In this document: positions 1 through 6,500 of the stretch, piece by piece
How the letters are laid out: each line of letters opens with the position of its first letter
How positions within the stretch are numbered: position 1 is the stretch's first letter
From: CAZDYP01 sp964509505
GTDB taxonomy: Bacteria; Chloroflexota; Anaerolineae; JACRMK01
Direction: 5' to 3'
Length of the DNA stretch: 7,705 nt
NCBI GenBank assembly: GCA_964509505.1
Contig: CAZDYP010000207.1
Location: 1-7,705, forward strand
Translations under genes and position numbers: made by a program
Notes under the pieces: model-generated
Seen by the model: the letters and a program-made list of their open reading frames with translations, nothing else
Told to the model about the DNA's origin: nothing
The model's database searches: none

Positions 1-225
1 GAGCTGGGTGGCTGCGTTCTTCCATAGCACGCAGCGTACCGCGCCTTCCGCATCTTTGAGCGAAAAATACAAATGCCCTGACGAGGCGCGTGTGAAATTC
101 GATACCTCGCCGCGCACCCACACATCGCGCGCCGTGTCATCGTCATTCAACACTTGCTTGAGATGGCGCAGCAGCTCGCCGACGGTGAGGGTGGGAGCGG
201 GGCTGATGAACAGAGAGGGCTGCAT
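1..225 (-). CDS. xseA: Exonuclease VII large subunit, N-terminal part (runs off left edge)
   Basis: The reverse strand from the ATG at 225 reads 75 codons without a stop and leaves the window in frame. The protein begins MQPSLFISPAPTLTVGELLR and continues with VWVRGEVSNF and SGHLYFSLKD, then a VRCVLW stretch. These are hallmarks of the N-terminal OB-fold (nucleic-acid-binding) domain of XseA. Exonuclease VII is a cytoplasmic XseA/XseB complex that degrades single-stranded DNA to oligonucleotides. The catalytic C-terminal domain and any xseB partner lie outside the window. No Shine-Dalgarno sequence is visible before the ATG; instead a strong hairpin of heptamer repeats ends 8 bases upstream, so start accessibility may be limited. 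It is co-directional with efp, whose stop codon lies 78 bases upstream. The family call is firm; the exact start is likely because the conserved domain begins about ten residues in. Confidence 0.9.
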   Translation of the reverse strand, partial: MQPSLFISPAPTLTVGELLRHLKQVLNDDDTARDVWVRGEVSNFTRASSGHLYFSLKDAEGAVRCVLWKNAATQL

Positions 226-292
226 GAACAGTCGTGAGCAGTGAACAATGAACAGTGAACGGTGGGCAACCTGTTCCTGGTTCACTGCTCAC
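224..292. repeat. Heptamer tandem repeat folding into a long hairpin between efp and xseA
   Basis: Consecutive heptamers of the form GTGARCA/ATGAACA run from 234 to 268 (GTGAGCA, GTGAACA, ATGAACA, GTGAACG, GTGGGCA), with one more copy at 224-230 overlapping the xseA start codon. From 272 to 292 the unit reappears in inverse orientation (TGTTCCT, GGTTCAC, TGCTCAC). The result is a perfect 13-bp inverted repeat, 234-246 with 280-292. Inside it is a 6-bp stem, 250-255 with 271-276, separated by a 3x3 internal loop and closed by a 15-nt loop. No T-run follows on either strand, so it does not look like an intrinsic terminator. Confidence 0.75.
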
Positions 293-303
293 TGCGGATT
301 GAG

Positions 304-861
304 CTAGACGCGTGTGATGTATGCCCCTGTGCGAGTGTCAATGCGGAGCGTGTCGCCGGGTTGGACGAACAACGGCACTTGCACGGTGTAGCCTGTTTCG
401 AGTGTGGCGGGTTTGGTCGCGCCGGTGGCCGTGTCGCCCTTCACACCAGGTAATGACTCAGTCACTTTCAGTTCGACGGCGGTCGGTAGTTCGATGTCGA
501 GGGCTTCGTTGCCATAGAAAGAAACTTTGACTTGTAGGTTTTCCTTCAAAAAGTTTACGGCATCACCTAAGACTTTGCCCTCGATGGGGCGTTGTTCGAA
601 TGATTCGACATCCATAAAATAATAAAAGTCACCGTCGTGATATAGATACGTCATCTCATGGTGGTCGAGATAAATATCTTCGACTTTATTGCCTGATTGG
701 AACGATTTTTCCACTATCGCGCCGCTCCGCAAATTCCGCCCGCGAATGCGGATGGTTGCGTTGCCGCGCCCTTGTTTGTTGTGTGAGTACTCTAGGACTC
801 GCCAAATGTGTCCATCGTGCGCGAAGGTCACGCCCTTGCGCAGGTCTTCAACACCAATCAT
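304..861 (-). CDS. efp: Translation elongation factor P (arginine-tip type)
   Basis: This 185-residue protein has the normal length and full-length pattern of EF-P, from the N-terminal KOW-like domain (MIGVEDLRKGVTF) to the conserved C-terminal end of the third domain (GDTLRIDTRTGAYITRV). EF-P binds ribosomes between the P and E sites and relieves stalling at consecutive prolines. The domain I tip loop at residues 29-35 reads KQGRGNA: Arg32 sits where E. coli has the modified Lys34, and Gln30 replaces the usual proline. Lysine-tip EF-Ps are modified by EpmA or by aminopentanol; an Arg tip is known from EarP-rhamnosylated EF-Ps. Whether this one is modified cannot be told from here. The ATG at 861 is preceded by AAGGAG (plus-strand 873-878) with an 11-base gap. 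The stop is TAG at 304-306. A sigma70-type promoter lies about 50 bases upstream. Confidence 0.97.
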   Translation of the reverse strand: MIGVEDLRKGVTFAHDGHIWRVLEYSHNKQGRGNATIRIRGRNLRSGAIVEKSFQSGNKVEDIYLDHHEMTYLYHDGDFYYFMDVESFEQRPIEGKVLGDAVNFLKENLQVKVSFYGNEALDIELPTAVELKVTESLPGVKGDTATGATKPATLETGYTVQVPLFVQPGDTLRIDTRTGAYITRV

Positions 862-912
862 AATGCTTCTAACTCCTTGTTAGCTAATTTTAGCGGCGCC
901 TTGAACAGCGAG

Positions 913-941
913 ATTATAGGGGGCGATATTTCAGTTGGCAA
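913..941 (-). promoter_or_regulatory. Sigma70-type promoter for efp
   Basis: Read on the minus strand, TTGCCA (plus 936-941) is followed after exactly 17 bases by TATAAT (plus 913-918). That is a perfect -10 hexamer and a 5/6 match to the -35 consensus. Transcription would start near 906, giving an efp leader of about 45 nt that contains the AAGGAG ribosome binding site. The divergent lysine-operon promoter lies about 155 bases away. Confidence 0.8.
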
Positions 942-1097
942 ATTGCTGCTTGACGCTTGTTTAGTGAAGTGGCTGAGAGAGGGTATGCGCGTGGCGGCGG
1001 GCGCGCGCGCTGGGCGCAAGAGCTGCGCTTGGCAACCACGCAGCATGGCGCTGCGCCGAGGCGGCGTGTGTGTGTTTGAATCGGCGCTGACCTATGA
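942..1097. other. Gene-free GC-rich spacer between divergent promoters
   Basis: No coding region is credible here: the short open frames lack ribosome binding sites and show no protein family I recognise. The middle is very rich in GCGC runs and contains two small hairpins, GCGCA (1014-1018) with TGCGC (1024-1028), and CGCAGC (1039-1044) with GCTGCG (1050-1055). A GTGTGTGTGT tract sits near 1066-1076. I see no tRNA or other known RNA. It may simply insulate the two divergent promoters or carry regulator sites I cannot identify. Confidence 0.45.
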
Positions 1098-1126
1098 TTG
1101 ACACACATTTTTAGGTGTGTTATATT
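1098..1126 (+). promoter_or_regulatory. Near-consensus sigma70 promoter of the lys operon, with a dyad in the spacer
   Basis: TTGACA (1098-1103, perfect -35) and TATATT (1121-1126, 5/6 of the -10 consensus) are separated by 17 bases. Transcription is expected from about 1133, giving a lysW leader of roughly 154 nt. An inverted repeat, ACACAC (1101-1106) and GTGTGT (1115-1120), lies within the -35/spacer region, where a dimeric repressor could compete with RNA polymerase. The operator role is inference; the promoter itself is strong by sequence. Confidence 0.82.
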
Positions 1127-1204
1127 CTCGTGCAGCTATAGCAACTGTGTTGTATTGTGGTACACCGTGGTGTCCCTGCCTAGCGTCTGCAAACGCGATG
1201 TCTC

Positions 1205-1238
1205 ACGGCCCTCCTCGCGCAGGAGGGTCGTCTTTTTT
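1205..1238 (+). terminator. Intrinsic terminator in the lysW leader, likely attenuator
   Basis: An 11-bp stem, 1205-1215 with 1221-1231 (ten Watson-Crick pairs and one G-T wobble), closes a five-base loop CGCGC and is followed by C and six T residues (1233-1238). This is a textbook Rho-independent terminator on the plus strand. It lies about 70 nt downstream of the predicted start of transcription and 48 bases before the lysW ATG, so it would stop lys transcription early unless disrupted. A competing pairing exists: CCCTGCCT (1174-1181) can pair with AGGAGGG (1221-1227) with one bulged G. The 5' arm segment CCTCCT (1210-1215) could also pair with the lysW ribosome binding site AGGAGG (1276-1281). 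Alternatively the terminator ends a separate small RNA of about 105 nt. Confidence 0.8.
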
Positions 1239-1274
1239 GTAGGGCAAAGCGCCAATTTGTTCTACTATTTTGAA

Positions 1275-1281
1275 AAGGAGG
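1275..1281 (+). promoter_or_regulatory. Strong ribosome binding site that fixes the lysW start
   Basis: AAGGAGG lies five bases before the ATG at 1287. The frame stays open for 63 codons further upstream, but that extension crosses the promoter and terminator, so this site decides in favour of the 54-residue LysW. Confidence 0.88.
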
Positions 1282-1286
1282 AACCC

Positions 1287-1451
1287 ATGCAAGCGAATTG
1301 TCCAGAATGCGATGCCGCGCTCAAGTTGGACAAGCCGATGAAAGGTGAAATCGTCGTCTGTCCCGATTGCGGCATCGAACTGGAGGTTGTTGGTCTCGAC
1401 CCGTTGCAGCTCGACCTAGCGCCCGCAGAAGAAGAAGATTGGGGCGAATAG
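1287..1451 (+). CDS. lysW: LysW amino-group carrier protein for lysine/arginine biosynthesis
   Basis: This 54-residue acidic protein matches LysW in size and pattern. It has two CPxC knuckles, C5-P-E-C8 and C25-P-D-C28 followed by Gly29, which bind one zinc ion, and the conserved C-terminal tail EEEDWGE. In this family the gamma-carboxylate of the final Glu (here Glu54) is joined to the amino group of alpha-aminoadipate (or glutamate). This protects the amine and presents the intermediate to LysX, LysZ, LysY and later enzymes through the acidic surface of the carrier. It is the first gene of the operon, followed after 88 bases by lysX, and is preceded by a good ribosome binding site. Expression is probably controlled by the upstream promoter and leader terminator. 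The call is firm because both the zinc knuckles and the EDWGE end are intact. Confidence 0.96.
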   Translation: MQANCPECDAALKLDKPMKGEIVVCPDCGIELEVVGLDPLQLDLAPAEEEDWGE

Positions 1452-1452
1452 A

Positions 1453-1510
1453 ATGTGTCAGGGGTTGAGGTATCAAGCGTCAAAGATAAGCGCATGACAC
1501 CTTGACACGT
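1453..1510. repeat. Imperfect inverted repeat in the lysW-lysX spacer
   Basis: ATGTGTCA (1453-1460) can pair with TGACACGT (1503-1510), seven Watson-Crick pairs plus one G-T. It can extend inward by a few more pairs (1461-1463 with 1500-1502). A second TGACAC copy at 1495-1500 offers an alternative partner. No T-run follows, so termination is unlikely. It may be a decayed repeat or an RNA-processing or stabilising hairpin between the carrier gene and the enzymes. Its end lies about 18 bases before the lysX ribosome binding site. Confidence 0.5.
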
Positions 1511-1539
1511 GGCAGCCGACTCTTTTACGAGGAGATTAA

Positions 1540-2406
1540 ATGAAGGTTGGGGTTTTGTACTCGCGCGTGCGAGTGGAAGAGAAGTTGTTGTTCGATGAAC
1601 TCGATAGGCGCGGTGTGGCGTACGACAAAATTGATGACCGTGAAGCCATCTTTGAGTTGAACGACCCGACGCCCTGGCAAAAGTATGACGTGCTGTTGGA
1701 GCGCTGCATCAATCACAGTCGCGCGCTCTATGCGATGAAAATTTTGAACGATTGGGGCATCCCCACCGTGAACACTGCGCAGGTGGCGGATGTGTGCGGT
1801 AACAAGCTTGTCACGTCGTCGCATTTGGTGAAGGCAGGCGTGCCGACGACGCGCATCAAGGTCGCGTTCACGCCCGAATCGGCGCTGCAAGCCATCGAAG
1901 CGCTCGGCTATCCGGTGGTGCTGAAGCCTGCGATTGGCTCGTGGGGGCGGCTCTTATCGAAGATCAATGACCGCGATTCTGCCGAAGCCGTGTTGGAACA
2001 CAAAGAAGTGTTAGGCTCATACCATCACTCGATTTTCTACATTCAAGAATACATCCGCAAGCCCAAGCGTGATATTCGCGCCTTTGTGGTCGGCGACCGC
2101 TGCATCGCCGCGATTTATCGTGAAGCGGAGCATTGGATCACGAACACGGCGCGCGGCGGCAAGGCGTCGGGCTGTCCCGTGACGGACGAGCTCAACGACA
2201 TCTGCGTGCGCGCGTCCCACGCGGTGGGCGGCGGCATCACAGGCGTGGACTTGCTCGAAGACCCTGAGCGTGGCTACCTCGTCAACGAAGTCAATTATAC
2301 GATTGAGTTCCGCAACTCGATTACAACGACGGGCGTGAACATTCCGGAAAAAGTGATTGACTACCTGTTGGCGGTGGGCGAGCGGCGGATCAAGGTGCTG
2401 GGATGA
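1540..2406 (+). CDS. lysX: Alpha-aminoadipate--LysW ligase LysX (RimK-type ATP-grasp)
   Basis: This 288-residue ATP-grasp enzyme uses ATP to join the amino group of alpha-aminoadipate to the C-terminal Glu of LysW, making LysW-gamma-alpha-aminoadipate. Visible features are the N-terminal pre-grasp domain (MKVGVLYSRV), the ATP-binding strand VVLKP with Lys129, and the glycine-rich loop GSWGRLL (133-139). Further on are IQEYI (168-172), the NTARGG segment (202-207), and the metal-binding VNEVNYTIEFRNS (248-260, Glu250 and Asn252). The end GVNIPEKVIDY is typical of LysX/ArgX. Length is normal for the family. The ATG has GAGGAG five bases upstream, and its TGA overlaps the lysY ATG. The neighbours lysW, lysY and lysZ support the role. 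Sequence alone does not settle whether it is strictly LysX or also accepts glutamate (ArgX activity, as known for some homologues). Confidence 0.94.
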   Translation: MKVGVLYSRVRVEEKLLFDELDRRGVAYDKIDDREAIFELNDPTPWQKYDVLLERCINHSRALYAMKILNDWGIPTVNTAQVADVCGNKLVTSSHLVKAGVPTTRIKVAFTPESALQAIEALGYPVVLKPAIGSWGRLLSKINDRDSAEAVLEHKEVLGSYHHSIFYIQEYIRKPKRDIRAFVVGDRCIAAIYREAEHWITNTARGGKASGCPVTDELNDICVRASHAVGGGITGVDLLEDPERGYLVNEVNYTIEFRNSITTTGVNIPEKVIDYLLAVGERRIKVLG

Positions 2407-3443
2407 GTATGCTAACAGTCAGCATCATCGGCGGTTCGGGTTACGCGGGCGGCGAGCTTATCCGTTTGTTGTTGACGCATCCGCACGTGACCATCCGGCA
2501 GGTCACATCGGAGTCGCACGTTGGCGAATATGTCTATCAGACGCATCCCAACTTGCGCAAGCAGACGACGCTGCAATTCACAGCGCTCGACCAAGTGCAA
2601 CCGTGTGATGTATTGTTCGTCGGTCTGCCGCATGGCGAAACGCAGAAGCGCATCGAATGGTTGGCGCAGCTCGCGCCGAAGCTCATTGACCTCTCGGCGG
2701 ACTTTCGCTTGAAAGACCCTGCGCGCTATCGGCAATGGTATCACGAGCCACATGCCGCCGTTGGTTGGTTAGAAAAGTTTGTGTATGGTTTGCCTGAACT
2801 GCATCGCGAGGCGATGAGGTCCGCAAGTTACATCAGCGGCGTCGGCTGCAACGCGACCGCGAGCATCTTCGCGCTGTTGCCGTTGCAGCGCGCCAACTTG
2901 ATTGAGACCAGCAAGCCCATCATCGTGGACCTCAAAGTGGGTTCAAGCGAAGGCGGCAACTCACCATCACTCTCATCGCATCACCCAGAACGCAGCGGCA
3001 GCGTGCGCGCCTTTGCGCCGACAAGCCATCGCCACACGGCGGAAATCATTCAAGAGCTCGGCTTAGAGAACGTGCATCTCTCGATTACGGCGGTCGAGCT
3101 TGTGCGCGGCGTGGGGGCGACGGCGCACGTGTGGCTAAAGAGCGGCGTTGCCGAAAAAGATTTGTGGAAAGCGTATCGCGCCGTAGCGAAAGATGAGCCA
3201 TTCGTGCGCATCGTCAAAGACAAAACCGGCATCCATCGCTACCCTGATCCGAAAATTCTGGCAGGCACGAATTATGTGGACCTTGGCTTCGAGCTAGAAG
3301 AATCAACAGGTCGAGCTGTTTCGCTTTGCGCGCTCGACAATCTGGTGAAGGGCGCGGCAGGCAGCGCGGTGCAGGCGATGAATTTGATGTGCGGTTTTGC
3401 GGAGACGACGGCGTTGGAGTTTAGTGGATTGCATCCGATCTAA
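2403..3443 (+). CDS. lysY: LysW-gamma-aminoadipyl-phosphate reductase LysY (ArgC family)
   Basis: This 346-residue NADPH-dependent dehydrogenase of the ArgC/LysY family reduces the LysW-bound acyl phosphate made by LysZ to the semialdehyde. The N-terminus carries the Rossmann nucleotide loop IIGGSGYAGGELIR (8-21). The catalytic cysteine is Cys149 in SGVGCNATA, where the thioacyl intermediate forms. The conserved SHRHTAEI (208-215) supplies the active-site histidine region, and the C-terminal LCALDNLVKGAAGSAVQAMN is typical of the family. Length is normal. The ATG at 2403 overlaps the lysX stop (ATGA) with an AAGGTG five bases upstream, indicating translational coupling; a second ATG at 2409 is a possible alternative. 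In the LysW operon context lysY fits better than a free-standing argC, though one enzyme may serve both pathways. The stop TAA (3441-3443) touches an inverted-repeat element. Confidence 0.93.
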   Translation: MSMLTVSIIGGSGYAGGELIRLLLTHPHVTIRQVTSESHVGEYVYQTHPNLRKQTTLQFTALDQVQPCDVLFVGLPHGETQKRIEWLAQLAPKLIDLSADFRLKDPARYRQWYHEPHAAVGWLEKFVYGLPELHREAMRSASYISGVGCNATASIFALLPLQRANLIETSKPIIVDLKVGSSEGGNSPSLSSHHPERSGSVRAFAPTSHRHTAEIIQELGLENVHLSITAVELVRGVGATAHVWLKSGVAEKDLWKAYRAVAKDEPFVRIVKDKTGIHRYPDPKILAGTNYVDLGFELEESTGRAVSLCALDNLVKGAAGSAVQAMNLMCGFAETTALEFSGLHPI

Positions 3444-3573
3444 TAGGCATTGCGTCGTTGAATCGCGAAGATATGAAGTGCGCGAAGAGGCTTTTGTTTT
3501 TCTTCGCGCTCGCCTGCTTTCTTGGGAGGGGCGCCTCTGCGCGGTGAAATAATCCCAACGGCGTAATGCCTAT
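3443..3573. mobile_element. 131-bp element with 18-nt terminal inverted repeats (MITE-like or structured RNA)
   Basis: The segment between lysY and the next gene is bounded by ATAGGCATTGCGTCGTTG (3443-3460) and CAACGGCGTAATGCCTAT (3556-3573). As DNA the arms match at 16 of 18 positions, with nine perfect at the outer ends; as RNA the other two pairs are G-U, so all 18 pair. A possible 3-bp duplication, CTA, flanks the ends (3440-3442 and 3574-3576). The interior holds its own hairpin and no coding region. It resembles a miniature inverted-repeat element, but a large folded RNA acting on the operon fits equally well. The 3' end is 24 bases before the following ATG. Confidence 0.55.
3480..3509. 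repeat. Perfect 9-bp hairpin inside the inverted-repeat element
   Basis: GCGCGAAGA (3480-3488) is the exact reverse complement of TCTTCGCGC (3501-3509), with a 12-base loop containing several T residues. A second copy of CGCGAAG at 3464-3470 could compete for the same partner. There is no T-run directly after the stem, so it is not a classical terminator of lysY, though it could stabilise the transcript's 3' end. Confidence 0.65.
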
Positions 3574-3597
3574 CTAAGTAATCGTTCGCAGTACACA

Positions 3598-6500
3598 ATG
3601 AGCAACACCCCGAGCACAACCGATTCAGACGCAGCGTTGCGTGACCCACTGACGAGCGCCTATTCGAGAGTCTCGATGGCGCAACGCTTACAGGAGGAAG
3701 TTGAGCGGGCTTTCCGTTATGGCGAGTCATTATCCCTGCTTGTCCTCGACCTCGATCACTTCAAGAGTGTGAACGACGCCTTCGGACACACGCGCGGCGA
3801 CGAAGTGTTGATTGAGTTCGTGGCGCGTGTGCAAGCATTGACGCGCGCTTCGGATGTGTTGTTCCGTCTAGGCGGCGATGAGTTTGTATTGTTGTTGCCC
3901 AACACGCCCGAAGATCACGCACTCGCGCTTGCGCGTCGTCTCTTGGCGAAGATTCAAGCGACAACGTTTGCGGGTGAGCCGCCGCTATCCTTGTCGTTGA
4001 GTATCGGCGTCGCCACGTTGCCCGCCGACGCGTTTAACGCGTCGATGCTCTTTGAGAAAGCGGATGCGCGCGCCAACGATGCGAAACGACGCGGACGCGC
4101 GCAAGTGGTCGGCGCCGATGAAACACTGCCGAATGCGTCGCCATTTGTCGAAACGTCCCGCTTGATTGAGCGTGAACATGCGATGGCGACATTGTATCAA
4201 TTCCTCGATGCCTTGCCCATACACCGCCGCGGCATGTTGCTCGTTCACGGCGCGTATGGTGCGGGCCGCTCGCGTTTTCTGACCGAGCTAAACAAGCTCG
4301 CGCGTCTGCGTGGCTACGATGTGATTGAGCTGCGGGGACAAGCTGCCTTGCGCGCCCAACCGTACGGCGTGCTGACCGTCGCTACCCATAGCGATTATGG
4401 CTTGCCGTGGTCAACGCCCGACGGACTTGCCTGGGCGCAGACGCTGCCGCAGCGTGTCGCTGAACGTGGCAAGCAAGGCCTTGTGTTCAGCGTGGATGAT
4501 TGGTCTGAAGTGGACGTAGCGACGCTAGAGCTGTTAGATGAATTGTTGCACGCGTCGGAGCTGCCGGTCCTAGCCGTTGCGTGCGTCACCGATCAGTCAA
4601 GCTCATGGCGCTTAATCTCATTACCCCCGCCATTGCATTTGACGGTTGAATTGCAAGGCTTCTCGTTGGATGGTGTGCGGGTTTGGTTGCGCAGCGTGCT
4701 GCAATGGGAAGCGCCATCCGAATTTCGTGAATGGCTGCTGCACGAGACCGATGGCTTACCGGTGTTGCTGCACCAAGCCATCTCACAGCTCATCGCGCAA
4801 GGTCTGTTAGCCAAGCTGGAGGGACGTTGGCAACTCAACCCCGTTTACGCAGACATACAATTAAACCTCAAGCCGCCGACGCCCCGACCAACAACCCCGA
4901 ACAATTTGCCCATTCTCTTCACGAGCTTCGTCGGCCGCGAGCGCGAAATCGTCGAAGTCGCGCTGCGGTTGACGCGCCATCGTTTGGTGACGCTACACGG
5001 GCCCGGCGGCGCAGGCAAAACGCGCTTGGCGTTGGAAGCGGCGACGCGTCTGTTGTCGGAGTTTCCCGATGGCGTCTATTTCGTAGCGCTCGCAGCCGTC
5101 ACCGCGCCTGAGTTGGTGCTGCAGACGTTGGCGCATACGTTAGGTGTCGTCGAGGTAGCGGGCGAAGCATGTCTCGATACCCTGACACGCTCGCTGCAAG
5201 GCAAACGGCTCTTGGCGCTGCTCGATAATTTTGAGCAAGTGAGCGAAGCCGCCTCGCACATCACGGCGCTGCTGACCGCGTTGCCACAGCTCACCATCTT
5301 GGTGACGAGTCGCAGCCGTTTGCGTATCGCGGACGAACATGTCTTTGCGGTTCCACCGCTGCCCTTGCCCAGTTTCATCCCGTCGCGTTTTTCGGCGGCG
5401 CGACTGATGCAGTATGCCGGTGTGCGACTGTTCGTCGAACGCGCGCGCGCAGCCAAACCGAATTTCACCATTACCACCGACAATGCCGCGGCTGTCATCG
5501 GCATTGGCGCGCGGTTGGATGGCTTACCTTTAGCGTTGGAACTGGCGGCGGCGCGTGTGCGTTTGTTGTCGCCCGACGAAATTCTCGCGCGACTGGCGCA
5601 CAGTTTGACGTTGTTGACGGGCGGGGCCATCGAAATGCATCCGCATCAACGCACCTTGCGCGCCACGCTCGACTGGAGCTATGGGTTGTTGTCGCCGTGG
5701 GAGCAACGGTTGTTCGCGCAATTAGCCATCTTCAATGGAAGCTTCACCGCTCAAGCCGCCGAAGTGGTGTGTCAGCTGGACGCTCAACCGCCGCTGTCCG
5801 TGTTGGATGCGCTGGCGTCGCTCATGGATCAAAATCTGATTCGGATGGCTGAGGGTGTAGAGTCTGAACCGCGCTTGACGATGTTACACGTCATTCGTGA
5901 ATACGCGCTAGAACATTTGCACCGCAGCGGCGCCGCGGCGCTATTGCATCAACGTCATGCGGACTTTTATATCCGTTGGACGATGCGCGCGGAGCCAGAG
6001 TTATTTGGCGCGCAGAGTCACGTGTGGTTGGAACGCATCGAACAAGAGCATGACAATGTGCGCGCTGCGTTGCGTTGGCTGCTGGACCATCAGCAAGCAG
6101 AGCAGGCAGGGCGCATCGGCGGCGTGTTAGCGCGCTTTTGGGATGCGCGTGGTTATAGTAGTGAAGGGCGACAATGGTTGACGTTGATTTTGGACGCTGC
6201 CGCAGATCTGAGCGATGTCGTGCGCGCCCAGACGCTATACGCGTCGGGATGGTTAGCGCTGCGCCAGGGCGATTATGCGGTTGCCACACCAGCATTTGAA
6301 GAAAGCCTGCGCTTGTTTCGCTCGTTAAAAGAGCCATTGGGTATCGCTAAGGCATTACACGGTTTGGGCGGCGTCGCTTTAGAATTGGCAGACTATCCAC
6401 GCGCTCAACCGTATTTTGAGGAAAGCCTCGCGTTGCGCCGCGCGGCGAATGACCTATGGGCTATTTCTAATAGCTTGCTCAGTCTAGGTAAATTGGCGCG

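Noticed and set aside
862..1101. Small open frames on both strands in the divergent spacer
   Set aside because: They overlap the efp start or promoter elements, give low-complexity Arg/Ala-rich translations and lack ribosome binding sites.
1155..1178. T-box-like string GTGGTACACCGTGG followed by TGTCCCT
   Set aside because: It resembles the T-box core but has two extra bases in the key motif, and the terminator does not use the TCCCT as its 5' arm. The predicted start of transcription leaves no room for Stem I with a specifier loop.
1198..1242. 14-codon ATG frame spanning the terminator as a leader peptide
   Set aside because: No ribosome binding site, no Lys codons and only one Arg codon, so it offers no sensible sensing of the pathway product.
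1098..1286. Open frame upstream of and in frame with lysW, which would give a 117-residue protein with three adjacent Arg codons (1218-1226) across the terminator
   Set aside because: It begins at a TTG inside the promoter -35 box, has no ribosome binding site, and LysW has a strong site directly before its ATG. Tandem Arg codons could recall leader-peptide attenuation, but there is no stop before lysW and no convincing start.
1502..1530. TTGACA at 1502-1507 as a second promoter in front of lysX
   Set aside because: At 17-base spacing the -10 position reads TTACGA, a poor match, and the TTGACA is part of the spacer inverted repeat.
5076..5630. Long antisense open frame inside the STAND gene (others at 5891-6337, 6535-6957 and 6942-7598)
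   Set aside because: These mirror the codon bias of the plus-strand genes, have no recognisable domains or ribosome binding sites, and overlap well-supported coding sequence.
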